From contig NZ_CP109055.1 of NCBI RefSeq assembly GCF_035975855.1, positions 7,130,001-7,194,000 of the forward strand: DNA of 64,000 nucleotides. Direction: 5' to 3'. The DNA is from Streptomyces sp. NBC_01304 (GTDB lineage Bacteria; Actinomycetota; Actinomycetes; Streptomycetales; Streptomycetaceae). This document shows positions 1-8,552 of the stretch, piece after piece (the stretch's first letter is position 1; each line of letters starts with the position of its first letter). The notes under the pieces are model-generated. The model worked only from the letters and a program-made list of their open reading frames with translations. It made no database searches and was not told the origin of the DNA. The position numbers and the translations under genes were made by a program.

Positions 1-282
1 CCCCGCGGACGCGAGCTTGTCCCCGGCCCCCGCCACATTCCGCAGCGCCGCGTCCAGCTTCCCGCCCACCAGCGGAAGCTTCGCCGCCGTCGTGCCCGCG
101 TTGGTCAGGCCCGAGCTGAAGCTGCGCCCGGCCGTCTCGACGTCCTCGGCGGGCCGGGACAGGAGCTGGACGAGCCGGTACGCGATCACCGCGACCGCGG
201 CCCACAGGGCGGTCCACAGCAGGACCGCGCCATCACCGATGATCTGCCGCGTACGGCGGCCGGAATTCTGGGCATACCACAT
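1..282 (-). CDS. Partial small membrane protein of unknown function
   Basis: The minus frame starts at an ATG (MWYAQNSGRRTRQIIGDGAV...) and stays open to the window edge, so the C-terminus is missing. About 94 residues are visible: a basic N-terminus, one hydrophobic helix at roughly residues 18-38 (LLWTALWAAVAVIAYRL), then a polar Gly/Ala-rich segment. Codon use looks coding in this frame, with GC-rich third positions. I do not recognise a family. It probably is a single-pass inner-membrane protein with its tail outside the cytoplasm. No clear ribosome binding site lies before the ATG. Confidence 0.55.
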   Translation of the reverse strand, partial: MWYAQNSGRRTRQIIGDGAVLLWTALWAAVAVIAYRLVQLLSRPAEDVETAGRSFSSGLTNAGTTAAKLPLVGGKLDAALRNVAGAGDKLASAG

Positions 283-332
283 GAATTGATTGCAACCCGG
301 CGCCCCACCGCACCGGACGAACCGCGCCGTGG

Positions 333-935
333 CTAGAGCAGCCGGTCGCCGAAACGGGTCAGTACGAGGACCACCAGGACCCCGTAGAGGACGACGGGTC
401 CGGCCCACGTGTGCGTGGTCACCGTCGCCACGAGGCGACGCGGGGCGGGGATCACCCCGGTGCGGAGCGCGTACACGGTGACGTACCAGAAGAGCGGGAT
501 CACCAGCGCCCAGATCACCATGCACCAGGGGCACAGCGCCCCGATGACGTACAGACACTGGGTGATCAGCCAGACCACGAACACGAACGCGCCCGTCACC
601 CCGGCCCACAGCCCCAGCCAGACCCGGCGCGGCAGCGCGGCGCCCGTGAGGAGGGCGACGGCGAGGCCCGCGAGGGCGGCGAAGGCGGGGATGCCGAGGA
701 GCATGTTCGGGAAGCCGAGCAGATTGCCCTGCCAGGTGTCCATGACGTCGCCGCAGCTCAGCACCGAGTTGATGTTGCACCCGGGGACGAAGGCCGGGTT
801 GGCGAGGCTCTCGATGCGGTCGTACGTCAGGACCGCCGAGGCCAGCGTGCCGAGTGCGCCCGTGACCAGCAGGAGCAGGCTCAGGGCGCGCGGGGCGGGG
901 ATCGGGCGGGCGGCGGGCGTCGAGAGGTCGGACAT
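333..935 (-). CDS. Vitamin K epoxide reductase (VKOR) family membrane oxidoreductase
   Basis: This 200-residue polytopic protein has the VKOR signature. Two loop cysteines (C53 and C61, in PGCNINSVLSCGDV) lie after the first membrane helix, and the redox pair C135-P-W-C138 lies near the periplasmic end of a later helix. Four to five hydrophobic helices are visible. Bacterial VKOR homologues reoxidise DsbA-like thiol oxidases using quinone, so a role in disulfide formation in secreted proteins is likely. No DsbA partner is encoded nearby. I start it at MSDLSTPAAR, with purine-rich GAGGCTGGGAGG just upstream, rather than at an upstream in-frame start that would add 39 unlikely residues. Confidence 0.85.
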   Translation of the reverse strand: MSDLSTPAARPIPAPRALSLLLLVTGALGTLASAVLTYDRIESLANPAFVPGCNINSVLSCGDVMDTWQGNLLGFPNMLLGIPAFAALAGLAVALLTGAALPRRVWLGLWAGVTGAFVFVVWLITQCLYVIGALCPWCMVIWALVIPLFWYVTVYALRTGVIPAPRRLVATVTTHTWAGPVVLYGVLVVLVLTRFGDRLL

Positions 936-1104
936 ACCTCCCAGCCTCGCCGTGACGCATGGGTCGTCGGAAGGCTCGATGGTCCCGAATGGGTCCTGGG
1001 AATTCCGTACTTTTGGCTGATTGCTGCCGGTAATGGCCGATCCAGGTGCCATAAATCACTTAAATCGGGACGGAAGTCCGCTGGATCGGGCCTAAAGACC
1101 CCTG

Positions 1105-2283
1105 ATGATGGAAGACATGAACCCCCAGCCCGCCGTCTCGGCGCTCGACCGGCTGACGGCCGCGGGCCGTCGCCGCGCTCGGCGCTGGGTGGGCTGTCCC
1201 CGGATCCTCGACGTCCTGACCGCGCTGAGCTGTCTCGCGCTGATGGCGCTGGACATCCCCGGGCTCGCCGAGGCCGACAACTCCCTCGACTCCCCGGTGG
1301 AAGCCGCCTTCGTGCTGTTCCTGGGCGCGTCGACGCTCCTGCTGCGGCGCCGGCAGCCGTGGGTGCCGTACGCCGTCGCCCTGATCTTCCTGTGGTGGCT
1401 GCACGAGCTGACGCTGGTGCAGTTCGCGCTCTACTCGCTGGGCCGTTACCGCGGCTGGCGGGCGGGCGTCCTCGGTGTCGTGGCGTATGTGGTGTGCGCG
1501 CTGGTGCTGTTCAGCCTGCCGGGCTGGCCGCTGCACGGCGGTGACTCGCTGCCCTCGTTCCTCAGCCTGGTGGTGCCCATCGGGGTACTGGCGGCCGGTG
1601 TCGGCATCGCCGCCAACCGGCAGGACCTGGTGCGCGCCCTGGAGGCGCAGCGCGCCGAGACCGCCGTGCTCGGGGCGGTGCAGGCCGAGCGGGCCAGGGT
1701 CGCGGGCGATGTGCACGACTTCGTCGGGCGCGAGCTGACGCTGCTGACCGTGCGGGCCGAGGTGCTTGCGCGCCGGGCGCGCGGGGAGTCGTACGCGAAG
1801 GATTTCGAGGAGCTCTCGGAGACCTCGCGCCGCGCCCACCGCGTTCTCAACGAGATCATCGTCCAGCGCGGCGCGGACGGCGCCCCGACCCCGGGCCTCG
1901 ACGCCCTGGCGGCTCTCGCCGAGCAGAGCGATCGCGCCGGCAGCCCGGTGAAGCTGGACGTGGACGAGGCGGCCCAACGGCTGTCCCCGCTACGGCAGGC
2001 GGCGGTCTACCGCGTGGTCCAGGAGTGCCTGACGAACGCGGCCAAGCACGCACCGGGAGAGCTGGTCGGCGTCCGGATAGCGATCGCGGACCACCAGGCC
2101 CGCATCACGGTGAGCAACACCCTCCCGGCGTCGGCCCCTTCACGGGCCCCGGTGTCGGCCGGCACGGGCACGGCCGGGATGGCCGAGCGGGTACGGAGCG
2201 TGGGCGGGACGTTCACGGCGGGGCATGCGGAGGGGGCGTACGAGGTGGTGGCGGAGCTGCCGACGGGGTTGCCTGCGGCTTGA
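1105..2283 (+). CDS. Orphan sensor histidine kinase, HisKA_3/NarL-partner type
   Basis: The 392-residue protein has four to five membrane helices (about residues 35-170) with very short loops, then a HisKA_3-like dimerisation helix (ERARVAGDVHDFVGREL, phospho-acceptor H204) and a HATPase_c domain with the N-box VVQECLTNAAKH (N311) and a G-box GTGTAGMAERV near 353-363. Such kinases normally phosphorylate a NarL/FixJ response regulator. None lies beside it here, so its partner is unknown. The usual DxG motif after the N-box is replaced by VSNTLP, which may lower ATP turnover. Three near-adjacent ATGs (1105, 1108, 1117) are possible starts; none has a strong ribosome site. Confidence 0.8.
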   Translation: MMEDMNPQPAVSALDRLTAAGRRRARRWVGCPRILDVLTALSCLALMALDIPGLAEADNSLDSPVEAAFVLFLGASTLLLRRRQPWVPYAVALIFLWWLHELTLVQFALYSLGRYRGWRAGVLGVVAYVVCALVLFSLPGWPLHGGDSLPSFLSLVVPIGVLAAGVGIAANRQDLVRALEAQRAETAVLGAVQAERARVAGDVHDFVGRELTLLTVRAEVLARRARGESYAKDFEELSETSRRAHRVLNEIIVQRGADGAPTPGLDALAALAEQSDRAGSPVKLDVDEAAQRLSPLRQAAVYRVVQECLTNAAKHAPGELVGVRIAIADHQARITVSNTLPASAPSRAPVSAGTGTAGMAERVRSVGGTFTAGHAEGAYEVVAELPTGLPAA

Positions 2284-2284
2284 T

Positions 2285-2410
2285 TTCTCCCCGCCCCGCC
2301 CCTTCCCGTAAGGCTGCCGCCGGCATGAATCAGCCTGTCCGGCGCTTGAGGACACCGCCCGGAGGGCGGAAGGCTTCGCAGAATTACGGGAAGGGGCGGG
2401 GCGGGGAGAA
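2285..2410. repeat. Perfect 27-bp inverted repeat between convergent genes
   Basis: The arms at 2285-2311 and 2384-2410 are perfect reverse complements, separated by 72 bases. They sit between the 3' ends of the kinase (plus) and the MreB-like gene (minus), so they could end transcription from both sides. The left arm and the start of the spacer resemble a second intergenic stretch at 34979-35010 (CCCCGCCCCTTCCCG then AAGGCTGCCGCCGGC), which marks it as a dispersed element. Confidence 0.7.
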
Positions 2411-2484
2411 TGAAGGGGCCCGGGGCGAAGCCCCGCGACCTGAGCGGGCCGACCCAAGCCTCAATCCCGCCGGCTCCGGAAGGC

Positions 2485-3492
2485 CTACGCCGCAGACATC
2501 AACCGCTGCAGTGAGTCGAACTCCTCCACACACTTCCCGCAGCCAAGCGCCACCGAGTCCAGCGGATTCTCCGCGATGGTCACCGGAATCCCGGTCGCCG
2601 CAGACATGCGAAGGTCCAGCCCAGGCAGCAACGCCCCGCCACCCGTGACCACGATCCCGTGCTCCATGACATCCCCGGACAGCTCCGGCGGACACTCCTC
2701 CAGCGTCGTCTTCACCGCCGCGATGACCGCCTCGATCGGCTCGTCGAGCGAGGCCCGGACCTCCTTGACCGTGAGGTCGACCGTCTTGGGCAGCCCGCCC
2801 ACCTTCTCCCGCCCCCGCACGGTGAACGTCCGCATCTCGAAGGCGTCTTCACCGGGCACGGGCCACGCCGACCCGATCGCGACCTTGATGTCCTCGGCGG
2901 TCCGCTCGCCGATGAGCAGCGAGTGCTCCTTGCGTACGTAGTCCGTGATCGCGGCGTCGAGCCGGTCGCCGCCCACCCGCAGGGACTGCGCCGTGACGAT
3001 CCCGCCGAGCGAGATCACGGCGACCTCGGCCGTGCCCCCGCCGATGTCGACGACCATCGAGCCGCGCGGCTCGGACACCGGCAGACCCGCACCGATCGCG
3101 GCGGCCATCGGCTCCTCGATGAGGTGGACCGCGCGGGCGCCCGAGCGCTGCGCGGCATGCACGATCGCGCGCCGCTCCACGGGCGTGACCCCGCTGGGCA
3201 CGCAGACGACCATGCGGGTACGGGGCTTGCGGCCGGGCACGGCCTTGCGGACGAAGTGCCGGATCATCTCCTCGGCCGCCTCGTAGTCGCTGATCACGCC
3301 GTCCTTCAGGGGGCGGATCGCGGTGATGGACCCGGGGGTGCGGCCGATGGTCTCCTTGGCCTCCGCGCCGACGGCGAGCGCGCCCTTGACGCCCTCCCGG
3401 ACGGCGACGACGGACGGCTCATTGAGCACAATGCCCTGGCCACGGGCGTAGAGCAGGGTGTTTGCGGTGCCGAGGTCGATCCCTATGTCCAT
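2485..3492 (-). CDS. MreB-like actin homologue (second MreB paralogue)
   Basis: This 335-residue protein has the actin-fold nucleotide motifs of MreB: phosphate-1 [19 protein letters not shown] at the N-terminus, phosphate-2 [18 protein letters not shown] and an adenosine motif VVTGGGALLPGL. It is close to MreB at 6368 but more diverged, with an insertion-like stretch (WPVPGEDAFEMRTFTVRG) and AVPGRKPRTR where MreB has HKRRYLARP. Streptomyces encode a second MreB-like protein, Mbl, that helps spore-wall synthesis; this is probably its counterpart. The ATG at 3492 gives the canonical MreB N-terminus. It is divergent from folC, a placement I do not know from other Streptomyces. Confidence 0.88.
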   Translation of the reverse strand: MDIGIDLGTANTLLYARGQGIVLNEPSVVAVREGVKGALAVGAEAKETIGRTPGSITAIRPLKDGVISDYEAAEEMIRHFVRKAVPGRKPRTRMVVCVPSGVTPVERRAIVHAAQRSGARAVHLIEEPMAAAIGAGLPVSEPRGSMVVDIGGGTAEVAVISLGGIVTAQSLRVGGDRLDAAITDYVRKEHSLLIGERTAEDIKVAIGSAWPVPGEDAFEMRTFTVRGREKVGGLPKTVDLTVKEVRASLDEPIEAVIAAVKTTLEECPPELSGDVMEHGIVVTGGGALLPGLDLRMSAATGIPVTIAENPLDSVALGCGKCVEEFDSLQRLMSAA

Positions 3493-3624
3493 GATCCGCA
3501 AGTTTGCCCGCAGACGCCGGCAATCGGTGCGCCGAAGGTCCTGAACCGGGCAGGCCGAAGGTCCCGTGGACGGCCTGCGGGCCCGGCGACAGGTGGCGCG
3601 CCCCGCGCTGTCGGTGGGCCTCCG

Positions 3625-3630
3625 TAGACT
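3625..3630 (+). promoter_or_regulatory. Candidate -10 element for leaderless folC mRNA
   Basis: TAGACT lies seven bases before the GTG of folC. That spacing would start transcription at or next to the start codon. No Shine-Dalgarno sequence is present, which fits a leaderless transcript. No convincing -35 was found. Confidence 0.5.
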
Positions 3631-3637
3631 GGCGTAC

Positions 3638-5188
3638 GTGAGTGAGCTCCCCCCCAGCGACAGCAGCGAGCCCGACCCCTTCGAAGGACTCGTGGACGGC
3701 ATGCGCCTGCCCGACGAGTTCGACGAGATCGTCGCCTCGGAGACCGACCGAGACCCCGACCTGGCGGTGATCGAGGCCGGCAGCCGCACCCTGCGCACGC
3801 AGGGCGCCCCGTCCGCGACCGCCGACGTCCCGCCGCGCCCCGCCGACCCCGAGGTCGACAAGGGCCTGCGCGAAGTGGAGGCCGACCTGGCCACGCGCTG
3901 GGGCGAGACCAAGCTGGAGCCGTCGGTTGCCCGCATCAAGGCGCTTCTCGACGTCCTGGGCGAGCCGCAGCACGCGTACCCCTCGATCCACCTGACGGGC
4001 ACGAACGGCAAGACGTCCACGGCCCGCATGATCGAGGCGCTGCTCGGCGCCTTCGAGCTGCGCACCGGCCGGTACACCTCGCCGCACGTCCAGTCGGTCA
4101 CCGAGCGCATCAGCCTGGACGGCACCCCGATCAGTGCCGAGCGCTTCATCGAGACGTACCAGGACATCAAGCCGTACGTCGAGATGGTCGACGCGCAGCA
4201 GGAGTACCGCCTCTCCTTCTTCGAGGTGCTCACGGGCATGGCGTACGCGGCCTTCGCGGACGCCCCCGTCGACGTGGCCGTCGTCGAGGTCGGCATGGGC
4301 GGCAGCTGGGACGCCACGAACGTCATCGAGGCCGATGTCGCCGTGGTGACGCCGATCGACCTGGACCACACGGACCGGCTCGGCTCGACGCCCGGCGAGA
4401 TCGCCGTCGAGAAGTCCGGGATCATCAAGCAGGACGCCACCGTGATCATGGCCCAGCAGCCGGTGGACGCGGCCCAGGTGCTCCTGAAGAAGGCCGTCGA
4501 GGTCAATGCGACGGTCGCGCGCGAGGGCCTCGAATTCGGCGTCGTCTCCCGGCAGATCGCGGTCGGCGGCCAGCTGATGACCCTGCGCGGGCTCGGCGGC
4601 GAGTACACAGAGATCTTCCTGCCGCTGCACGGCGCCCACCAGGCGCACAACGCCGCGGTGGCCCTCGCGGCGGTCGAGGCGTTCTTCGGTGTCGGCGCCC
4701 AGCGCTCCGACCCGCTGGACGTGGAGACGATCCGTAAGGCCTTCGCGACGGTCACCTCACCGGGCCGCCTGGAGGTCGTCCGCAAGTCCCCGACGGTCGT
4801 CCTGGACGCCGCGCACAACCCGGCGGGGGCCCGCGCCACCGCCGAGGCGATCAGCGAGGTCTTCGACTTCAGCCGCCTCATCGGGGTCGTCGGGGCCAGT
4901 GGCGACAAGGACGTACGCGGACTGCTCGAGGCCTTCGAGCCGATCTTCGCGGAGATCGTCGTCACGCAGAACTCCAGTCACCGCTCGATGGACGCGGACG
5001 AACTCGCGGGCATCGCCGTCGAGGTCTTCGGTGACGAGCGCGTACAGGTCGAGCCGCGCCTGGACGACGCCCTGGAGGCCGCGATCACGCTCGCCGAGGA
5101 AGAGGGCGAGTACGCGGGCGGGGGAGTCCTCATCACCGGTTCCGTCATCACGGTCGGCGAGGCCCGGCTGCTCCTGGGGAGGGGCTGA
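3638..5188 (+). CDS. folC: Bifunctional folylpolyglutamate synthase / dihydrofolate synthase
   Basis: FolC adds L-glutamate to dihydropteroate and to folates, using ATP, in the cytoplasm. The 516-residue product has the Mur-ligase-like P-loop LTGTNGKTS (G121-S127), the folate-loop region GRYTSPHVQSVTERI, the MGGSWDATN segment and the C-terminal VLDAAHNPAGA motif of the glutamate-ligase domain. An acidic N-terminal extension of about 75 residues precedes the catalytic core. I start it at the GTG at 3638; an upstream in-frame ATG at 3566 would add an implausible Arg-rich leader and ignore the -10-like TAGACT. It is followed after five bases by a small membrane gene, and probably shares its transcript. 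Confidence 0.95.
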   Translation: MSELPPSDSSEPDPFEGLVDGMRLPDEFDEIVASETDRDPDLAVIEAGSRTLRTQGAPSATADVPPRPADPEVDKGLREVEADLATRWGETKLEPSVARIKALLDVLGEPQHAYPSIHLTGTNGKTSTARMIEALLGAFELRTGRYTSPHVQSVTERISLDGTPISAERFIETYQDIKPYVEMVDAQQEYRLSFFEVLTGMAYAAFADAPVDVAVVEVGMGGSWDATNVIEADVAVVTPIDLDHTDRLGSTPGEIAVEKSGIIKQDATVIMAQQPVDAAQVLLKKAVEVNATVAREGLEFGVVSRQIAVGGQLMTLRGLGGEYTEIFLPLHGAHQAHNAAVALAAVEAFFGVGAQRSDPLDVETIRKAFATVTSPGRLEVVRKSPTVVLDAAHNPAGARATAEAISEVFDFSRLIGVVGASGDKDVRGLLEAFEPIFAEIVVTQNSSHRSMDADELAGIAVEVFGDERVQVEPRLDDALEAAITLAEEEGEYAGGGVLITGSVITVGEARLLLGRG

Positions 5189-5193
5189 CTTCC

Positions 5194-5547
5194 ATGCGTA
5201 CGCTCTGTGCTTCCACGCTGATCGGCGAGTTCTTCATCATCGGCTTCGCCGGCCTGGTCGCCATGAAGGACCCCGATCTGACGCAGGGCACGGTCTGGAC
5301 GGTGTGCGCGGTCGCCATGGTCCTGTCGGTGCTGCTCTGCGGGATGATCAGCCGGCCGGGCGGGGTGCAGCTGGGCTGGGCCCTGCAGATCGGGCTGATC
5401 GCGTCCGGGTTCGTCGTCCCGATCATGTTCTTCCTGGGCGCGTGCTTCGCGGGCCTGTGGTGGGCCTCGATCCACTTCGGCAAGAAGATCGACGAGGCGA
5501 AGGCACGGTTCGCGGCGCAGGCCGAGGCGGGAGCTGACCCGGCGTGA
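5194..5547 (+). CDS. DUF4233-like small membrane protein downstream of folC
   Basis: The 117-residue product has three to four hydrophobic helices (about residues 5-25, 35-52, 60-78 and 78-95) and a charged cytoplasmic tail (HFGKKIDEAKARFAAQ). Actinobacteria commonly carry a DUF4233 protein at exactly this place between folC and ndk; its function is unknown. It begins five bases after the folC stop, so it is very likely co-transcribed and translationally coupled with folC. Confidence 0.8.
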   Translation: MRTLCASTLIGEFFIIGFAGLVAMKDPDLTQGTVWTVCAVAMVLSVLLCGMISRPGGVQLGWALQIGLIASGFVVPIMFFLGACFAGLWWASIHFGKKIDEAKARFAAQAEAGADPA

Positions 5548-5640
5548 CGAAGGGGCTGGCTTGACGCTGCGTAACGACCGCAGTTCCCAGCCCTGTAGCC
5601 TCTGAGCACCCGCTCACCCGAGTTATCAAGGAGCCGTCCT

Positions 5641-6051
5641 GTGAGCCGCACCCTCGTCCTGCTCAAGCCCGACGCCGTCCGCCGCGGCCTGATCGGCGAG
5701 ATCCTCGGCCGCATCGAGCGCAAGGCCGGCTGGCAGATCACCGCTCTCGAGCTGCGCCACCTCGACCAGGACACCCTCGAGGCGCACTACGGCGAGCACA
5801 AGGGCAAGCCCTTCTACGAGCCGCTCGTCGAGTTCATGGGCTCCGGCCCGGTCGTCGCGCTCGTCGTCGAGGGCGAGCGGGTCATCGAGGGCGTCCGCGC
5901 CCTGGCCGGCCCGACCGACCCGATCGCGGCCGCCCCCGGTTCCATCCGCGGTGACTTCGGCTCCATCGTCCGGGAGAACCTGATCCACGCCTCGGACTCC
6001 GAGGAGTCCGCCGAGCGCGAGCTGAAGATCTTCTTCCCCGGACTCGTCTGA
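5641..6051 (+). CDS. ndk: Nucleoside diphosphate kinase
   Basis: Ndk moves the gamma phosphate of ATP to other (d)NDPs through a phosphohistidine. The 136-residue protein is full length for the family and carries the active-site stretch ENLIHASDS with the phosphorylated H116, plus the nucleotide-binding KPDAVRRG near the N-terminus. It starts at a GTG with AAGGAG about eight bases upstream. It lies between the folC pair and the mre cluster, with a separate hairpin after it, so it may be its own unit. The last codons and the stop are tandemly duplicated in the DNA (see the repeat at 6042). Confidence 0.97.
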   Translation: MSRTLVLLKPDAVRRGLIGEILGRIERKAGWQITALELRHLDQDTLEAHYGEHKGKPFYEPLVEFMGSGPVVALVVEGERVIEGVRALAGPTDPIAAAPGSIRGDFGSIVRENLIHASDSEESAERELKIFFPGLV

Positions 6052-6079
6052 TCGGGACCGACTCGTCTGATCGGGACCG
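6042..6079 (+). repeat. 19-bp tandem duplication across the ndk stop codon
   Basis: The unit ACTCGTCTGATCGGGACCG occurs twice with no mismatch (6042-6060 and 6061-6079). The first copy contains the ndk stop TGA. The second puts another TGA 19 bases later, in a different reading frame. Confidence 0.9.
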
Positions 6080-6093
6080 ACCCGCAGCGCTTA

Positions 6094-6116
6094 ATTCCTG
6101 ACTGAGCGTCAGGAAT
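6094..6116 (+). terminator. ndk: Hairpin after ndk, likely terminator
   Basis: ATTCCTGAC and GTCAGGAAT form a nine-pair stem with a five-base loop. No T-run follows, which is common for Streptomyces terminators. It would separate ndk from mreB. Confidence 0.5.
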
Positions 6117-6367
6117 GCTGGGTCCCTGACCTGGGACGGCCGTGGATCCCGCGGCCGTCCTTTGGCATATGCAAGCCGATTGGGGGAACGCATCCTTCCG
6201 TCGGCTCGTCCCCATTAGCGGGACGGCGAATCCTCTGCTGACAATGGCGGAGACCCTCGCGCCGTGTCCGTGCAGGCGAGACTACGATGAAGTCTTCACG
6301 CCACTGTGCCCGAACTCGCCGACCTAACAAGCCCTAACGCTCCACGTGGGAAGGCCAGACGCTCCTG
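6117..6367 (+). promoter_or_regulatory. Upstream region of mreB, no gene seen
   Basis: The stretch between the ndk hairpin and mreB has somewhat lower GC than the genes and no credible coding frame. It probably holds the mreB promoter and 5' leader. TACGAT at 6283-6288 is a possible -10 but has no matching -35 at normal spacing. A 61-codon plus-strand frame here (6142-6327) has no coding character. Confidence 0.35.
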
Positions 6368-7399
6368 ATGGGAACCAAAATGTCGTTCATCGGCCGTGAC
6401 ATGGCGATCGACCTCGGGACCGCCAACACGCTGGTCTACGTCAGGGGTCGCGGGATCGTACTCAATGAGCCGTCCGTAGTCGCCATCAACACGAACACCG
6501 GTGGCATCCTCGCGGTCGGCGCAGAGGCGAAGAAGATGATCGGCCGCACCCCTGGCAACATCGTCGCGGTCCGCCCGCTCAAGGACGGCGTCATCGCCGA
6601 CTTCGAGATCACCGAGCGGATGCTCCGCTACTTCATCCTCAAAATCCACAAGCGCCGCTACCTCGCCCGGCCGCGCGTCGTCGTCTGTGTGCCGTCCGGC
6701 ATCACGGGAGTCGAGCGCCGCGCCGTCATCGAGGCGTCGACCCAGGCCGGCGCCCGCCAGGTACACATCATCGAGGAGCCCATGGCCGCGGCCATCGGCT
6801 CCGGCCTCCCGGTCCACGAGGCCACGGGGAACATGGTGGTGGACATCGGCGGCGGCACCACCGAAGTCGCCGTGATCTCGCTCGGCGGAATCGTCACGGC
6901 ACAGTCCATCCGCGTGGCCGGCGACGAGCTGGACAACGCGATCATCCAGCACATCAAGAAGGAGTACAGCCTCCTCCTCGGTGAGCGCACCGCAGAGCAG
7001 ATCAAGATCACGATCGGCTCCGCGTACGACATGGACAAGGACGAGCACACCGAGATCCGCGGCCGCGACCTGGTCTCCGGACTCCCGAAGACCGTCGTCA
7101 TCTCGGCGGCCGAGGTCCGCAAGGCCATCGAGGAGCCGGTCAACGCGATCGTCGACGCGGTCAAGACGACCCTCGACAAGTGCCCGCCCGAGCTGTCGGG
7201 CGACGTGATGGACCGGGGCATCGTCCTCACCGGCGGCGGCGCCCTGCTCCGCGGCCTGGACGAGCGCCTCCGTCGGGAGACGGGCATGCCGATCCACATC
7301 GCCGAGGACCCGCTCGACTCCGTCGCGCTCGGCTCCGGCAAGTGCGTGGAGGAGTTCGAGGCACTGCAGCAGGTGCTCGACGCGACGCCGCGCAGATGA
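6368..7399 (+). CDS. mreB: Rod-shape/cytoskeletal protein MreB
   Basis: MreB polymerises under the membrane and organises wall synthesis; in Streptomyces it matters mainly for the spore wall. The 343-residue product has all MreB motifs: [34 protein letters not shown], and [16 protein letters not shown]. It heads the conserved order mreB-mreC-mreD-pbp2-rodA. The ATG at 6368 gives [11 protein letters not shown]; the ATG at 6380 (MSFIGRD) is also possible and neither has a clear ribosome site. A strong hairpin follows the gene, so much mreB message may be monocistronic, with the other genes depending on read-through or a separate promoter. Confidence 0.97.
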   Translation: MGTKMSFIGRDMAIDLGTANTLVYVRGRGIVLNEPSVVAINTNTGGILAVGAEAKKMIGRTPGNIVAVRPLKDGVIADFEITERMLRYFILKIHKRRYLARPRVVVCVPSGITGVERRAVIEASTQAGARQVHIIEEPMAAAIGSGLPVHEATGNMVVDIGGGTTEVAVISLGGIVTAQSIRVAGDELDNAIIQHIKKEYSLLLGERTAEQIKITIGSAYDMDKDEHTEIRGRDLVSGLPKTVVISAAEVRKAIEEPVNAIVDAVKTTLDKCPPELSGDVMDRGIVLTGGGALLRGLDERLRRETGMPIHIAEDPLDSVALGSGKCVEEFEALQQVLDATPRR

Positions 7400-7407
7400 C
7401 GTAAAAC

Positions 7408-7453
7408 CAACAATCCGCCGTACGGGCCTGCCCTTCCGTACGGCGGATCGTTG
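7408..7453 (+). terminator. mreB: Strong hairpin between mreB and mreC
   Basis: The arms 7408-7425 and 7436-7453 pair over 18 positions with a single A-C mismatch around ATCCGCCGTACGG, closing a ten-base loop. There is no T-run. It would terminate mreB or attenuate transcription into mreC. Confidence 0.7.
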
Positions 7454-7601
7454 ATATAGAGGCAAGACAGCCAGGTCGGACAGCCGGACGAGAAGTCAGG
7501 CAGACGGCCCGGCGACACAATCACGCACCGGCACCCGCAAGCCGGTCCATACAGGCAACACAGCCAAACCGATTCCGACGAGGAAGGCACGGCCGCCGCA
7601 C

Positions 7602-8549
7602 GTGAGGGACACACGAGAGAGCCGGCTGCTCCTGGTGCTACTGATCGCCATCGCGTTCGCACTGATCACGGTGGACATCAGAGGGGGCGAGGAGTCTCCG
7701 GTCGACGGTGCCCGCCAGGCCGCCGCCACGGTCTTCGGACCGGCGGAGAACGCCGTATCAGCGGCTGTCGACCCGCTCGGCAACGCGATCGCGGCCGTCC
7801 GCGACTCCGGCGACCGGCACAGCCGGGTCGCCCAGCTGGAGCGGGAGAACGCCGCACTGAAAGCGAAGCTCGGCAGCGACGACCGCAACCGCAGCCGTGT
7901 CCGGCAGCTCGACAAGATGCTCAAGACGGCCGGCGCCGGACAGTACGGCATCAAGGGCGCCGAGGTCATCGCCATAGGAGCGGCCCAGGGCTTCTCCTGG
8001 ACCGTCACCATCGACGCCGGCGCGAACGACGGCATCAAGCGCGACATGACCGTCCTCAACGGCGACGGCCTGGTCGGCCGGGTCACCACCGTCGGCCCCA
8101 GCACCTCCACGATCCTCCTCGCCAACGACCCGGACTTCACGGTCGGCACCCGCATGGAGTCCACCGACGAACTCGGCTTCGCCACCGGCGACGGCGGCCA
8201 GGAGCTCTCCGTCCAGATGCTCAACGGCAAGGCCAAGGTCAAGAAGGGCGACCGCATGGTGACCTTCGGCTCCCAGGCGGACAAGCCGTTCGTGCCCGGC
8301 GTCCCGATCGGCGAGGTCGTCCGCGTGGACCCGTCCGGCGGCGACCTGACGCGCACCGTCTATCTCAAGCCGTACGTCGCCTTCAGCAAGCTCGACATCG
8401 TCGGCATCGTCGTCCAGGCCCCGCGCACCGACCCGCGCGACAAGGTGCTGCCCGAGCCGACCAAGCCCAAGCCGACGCCCACCGTCACCGTCACGGTCAC
8501 CCCGTCACCGAACGCGTCCACGGGCGCCGCCGGCACCGAGGAGGAGTAG
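7602..8549 (+). CDS. mreC: Rod shape-determining protein MreC
   Basis: MreC is a bitopic membrane protein whose extracytoplasmic beta-domain links MreB, PBP2 and RodA. The 315-residue protein has one N-terminal membrane helix (LLLVLLIAIAFALITVD), a coiled-coil stretch near residues 70-95 (RVAQLERENAALKAKL), the conserved core with GLVGRVTTVGPSTSTILL, and a low-complexity Pro/Thr tail (KPTPTVTVTVTPSP). The GTG start at 7602 gives a standard N-terminus (VRDTRESRLLL). MreD follows after three bases, so the two are coupled. Confidence 0.95.
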   Translation: MRDTRESRLLLVLLIAIAFALITVDIRGGEESPVDGARQAAATVFGPAENAVSAAVDPLGNAIAAVRDSGDRHSRVAQLERENAALKAKLGSDDRNRSRVRQLDKMLKTAGAGQYGIKGAEVIAIGAAQGFSWTVTIDAGANDGIKRDMTVLNGDGLVGRVTTVGPSTSTILLANDPDFTVGTRMESTDELGFATGDGGQELSVQMLNGKAKVKKGDRMVTFGSQADKPFVPGVPIGEVVRVDPSGGDLTRTVYLKPYVAFSKLDIVGIVVQAPRTDPRDKVLPEPTKPKPTPTVTVTVTPSPNASTGAAGTEEE

Positions 8550-8552
8550 CTG

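Noticed and set aside
3566..3637. Earlier folC start at the ATG at 3566
   Set aside because: It would add an Arg-rich leader and ignore TAGACT seven bases before the GTG at 3638.
6142..6327. 61-codon frame upstream of mreB
   Set aside because: No ribosome site, no domain, and poor codon bias; the region looks like mreB leader.
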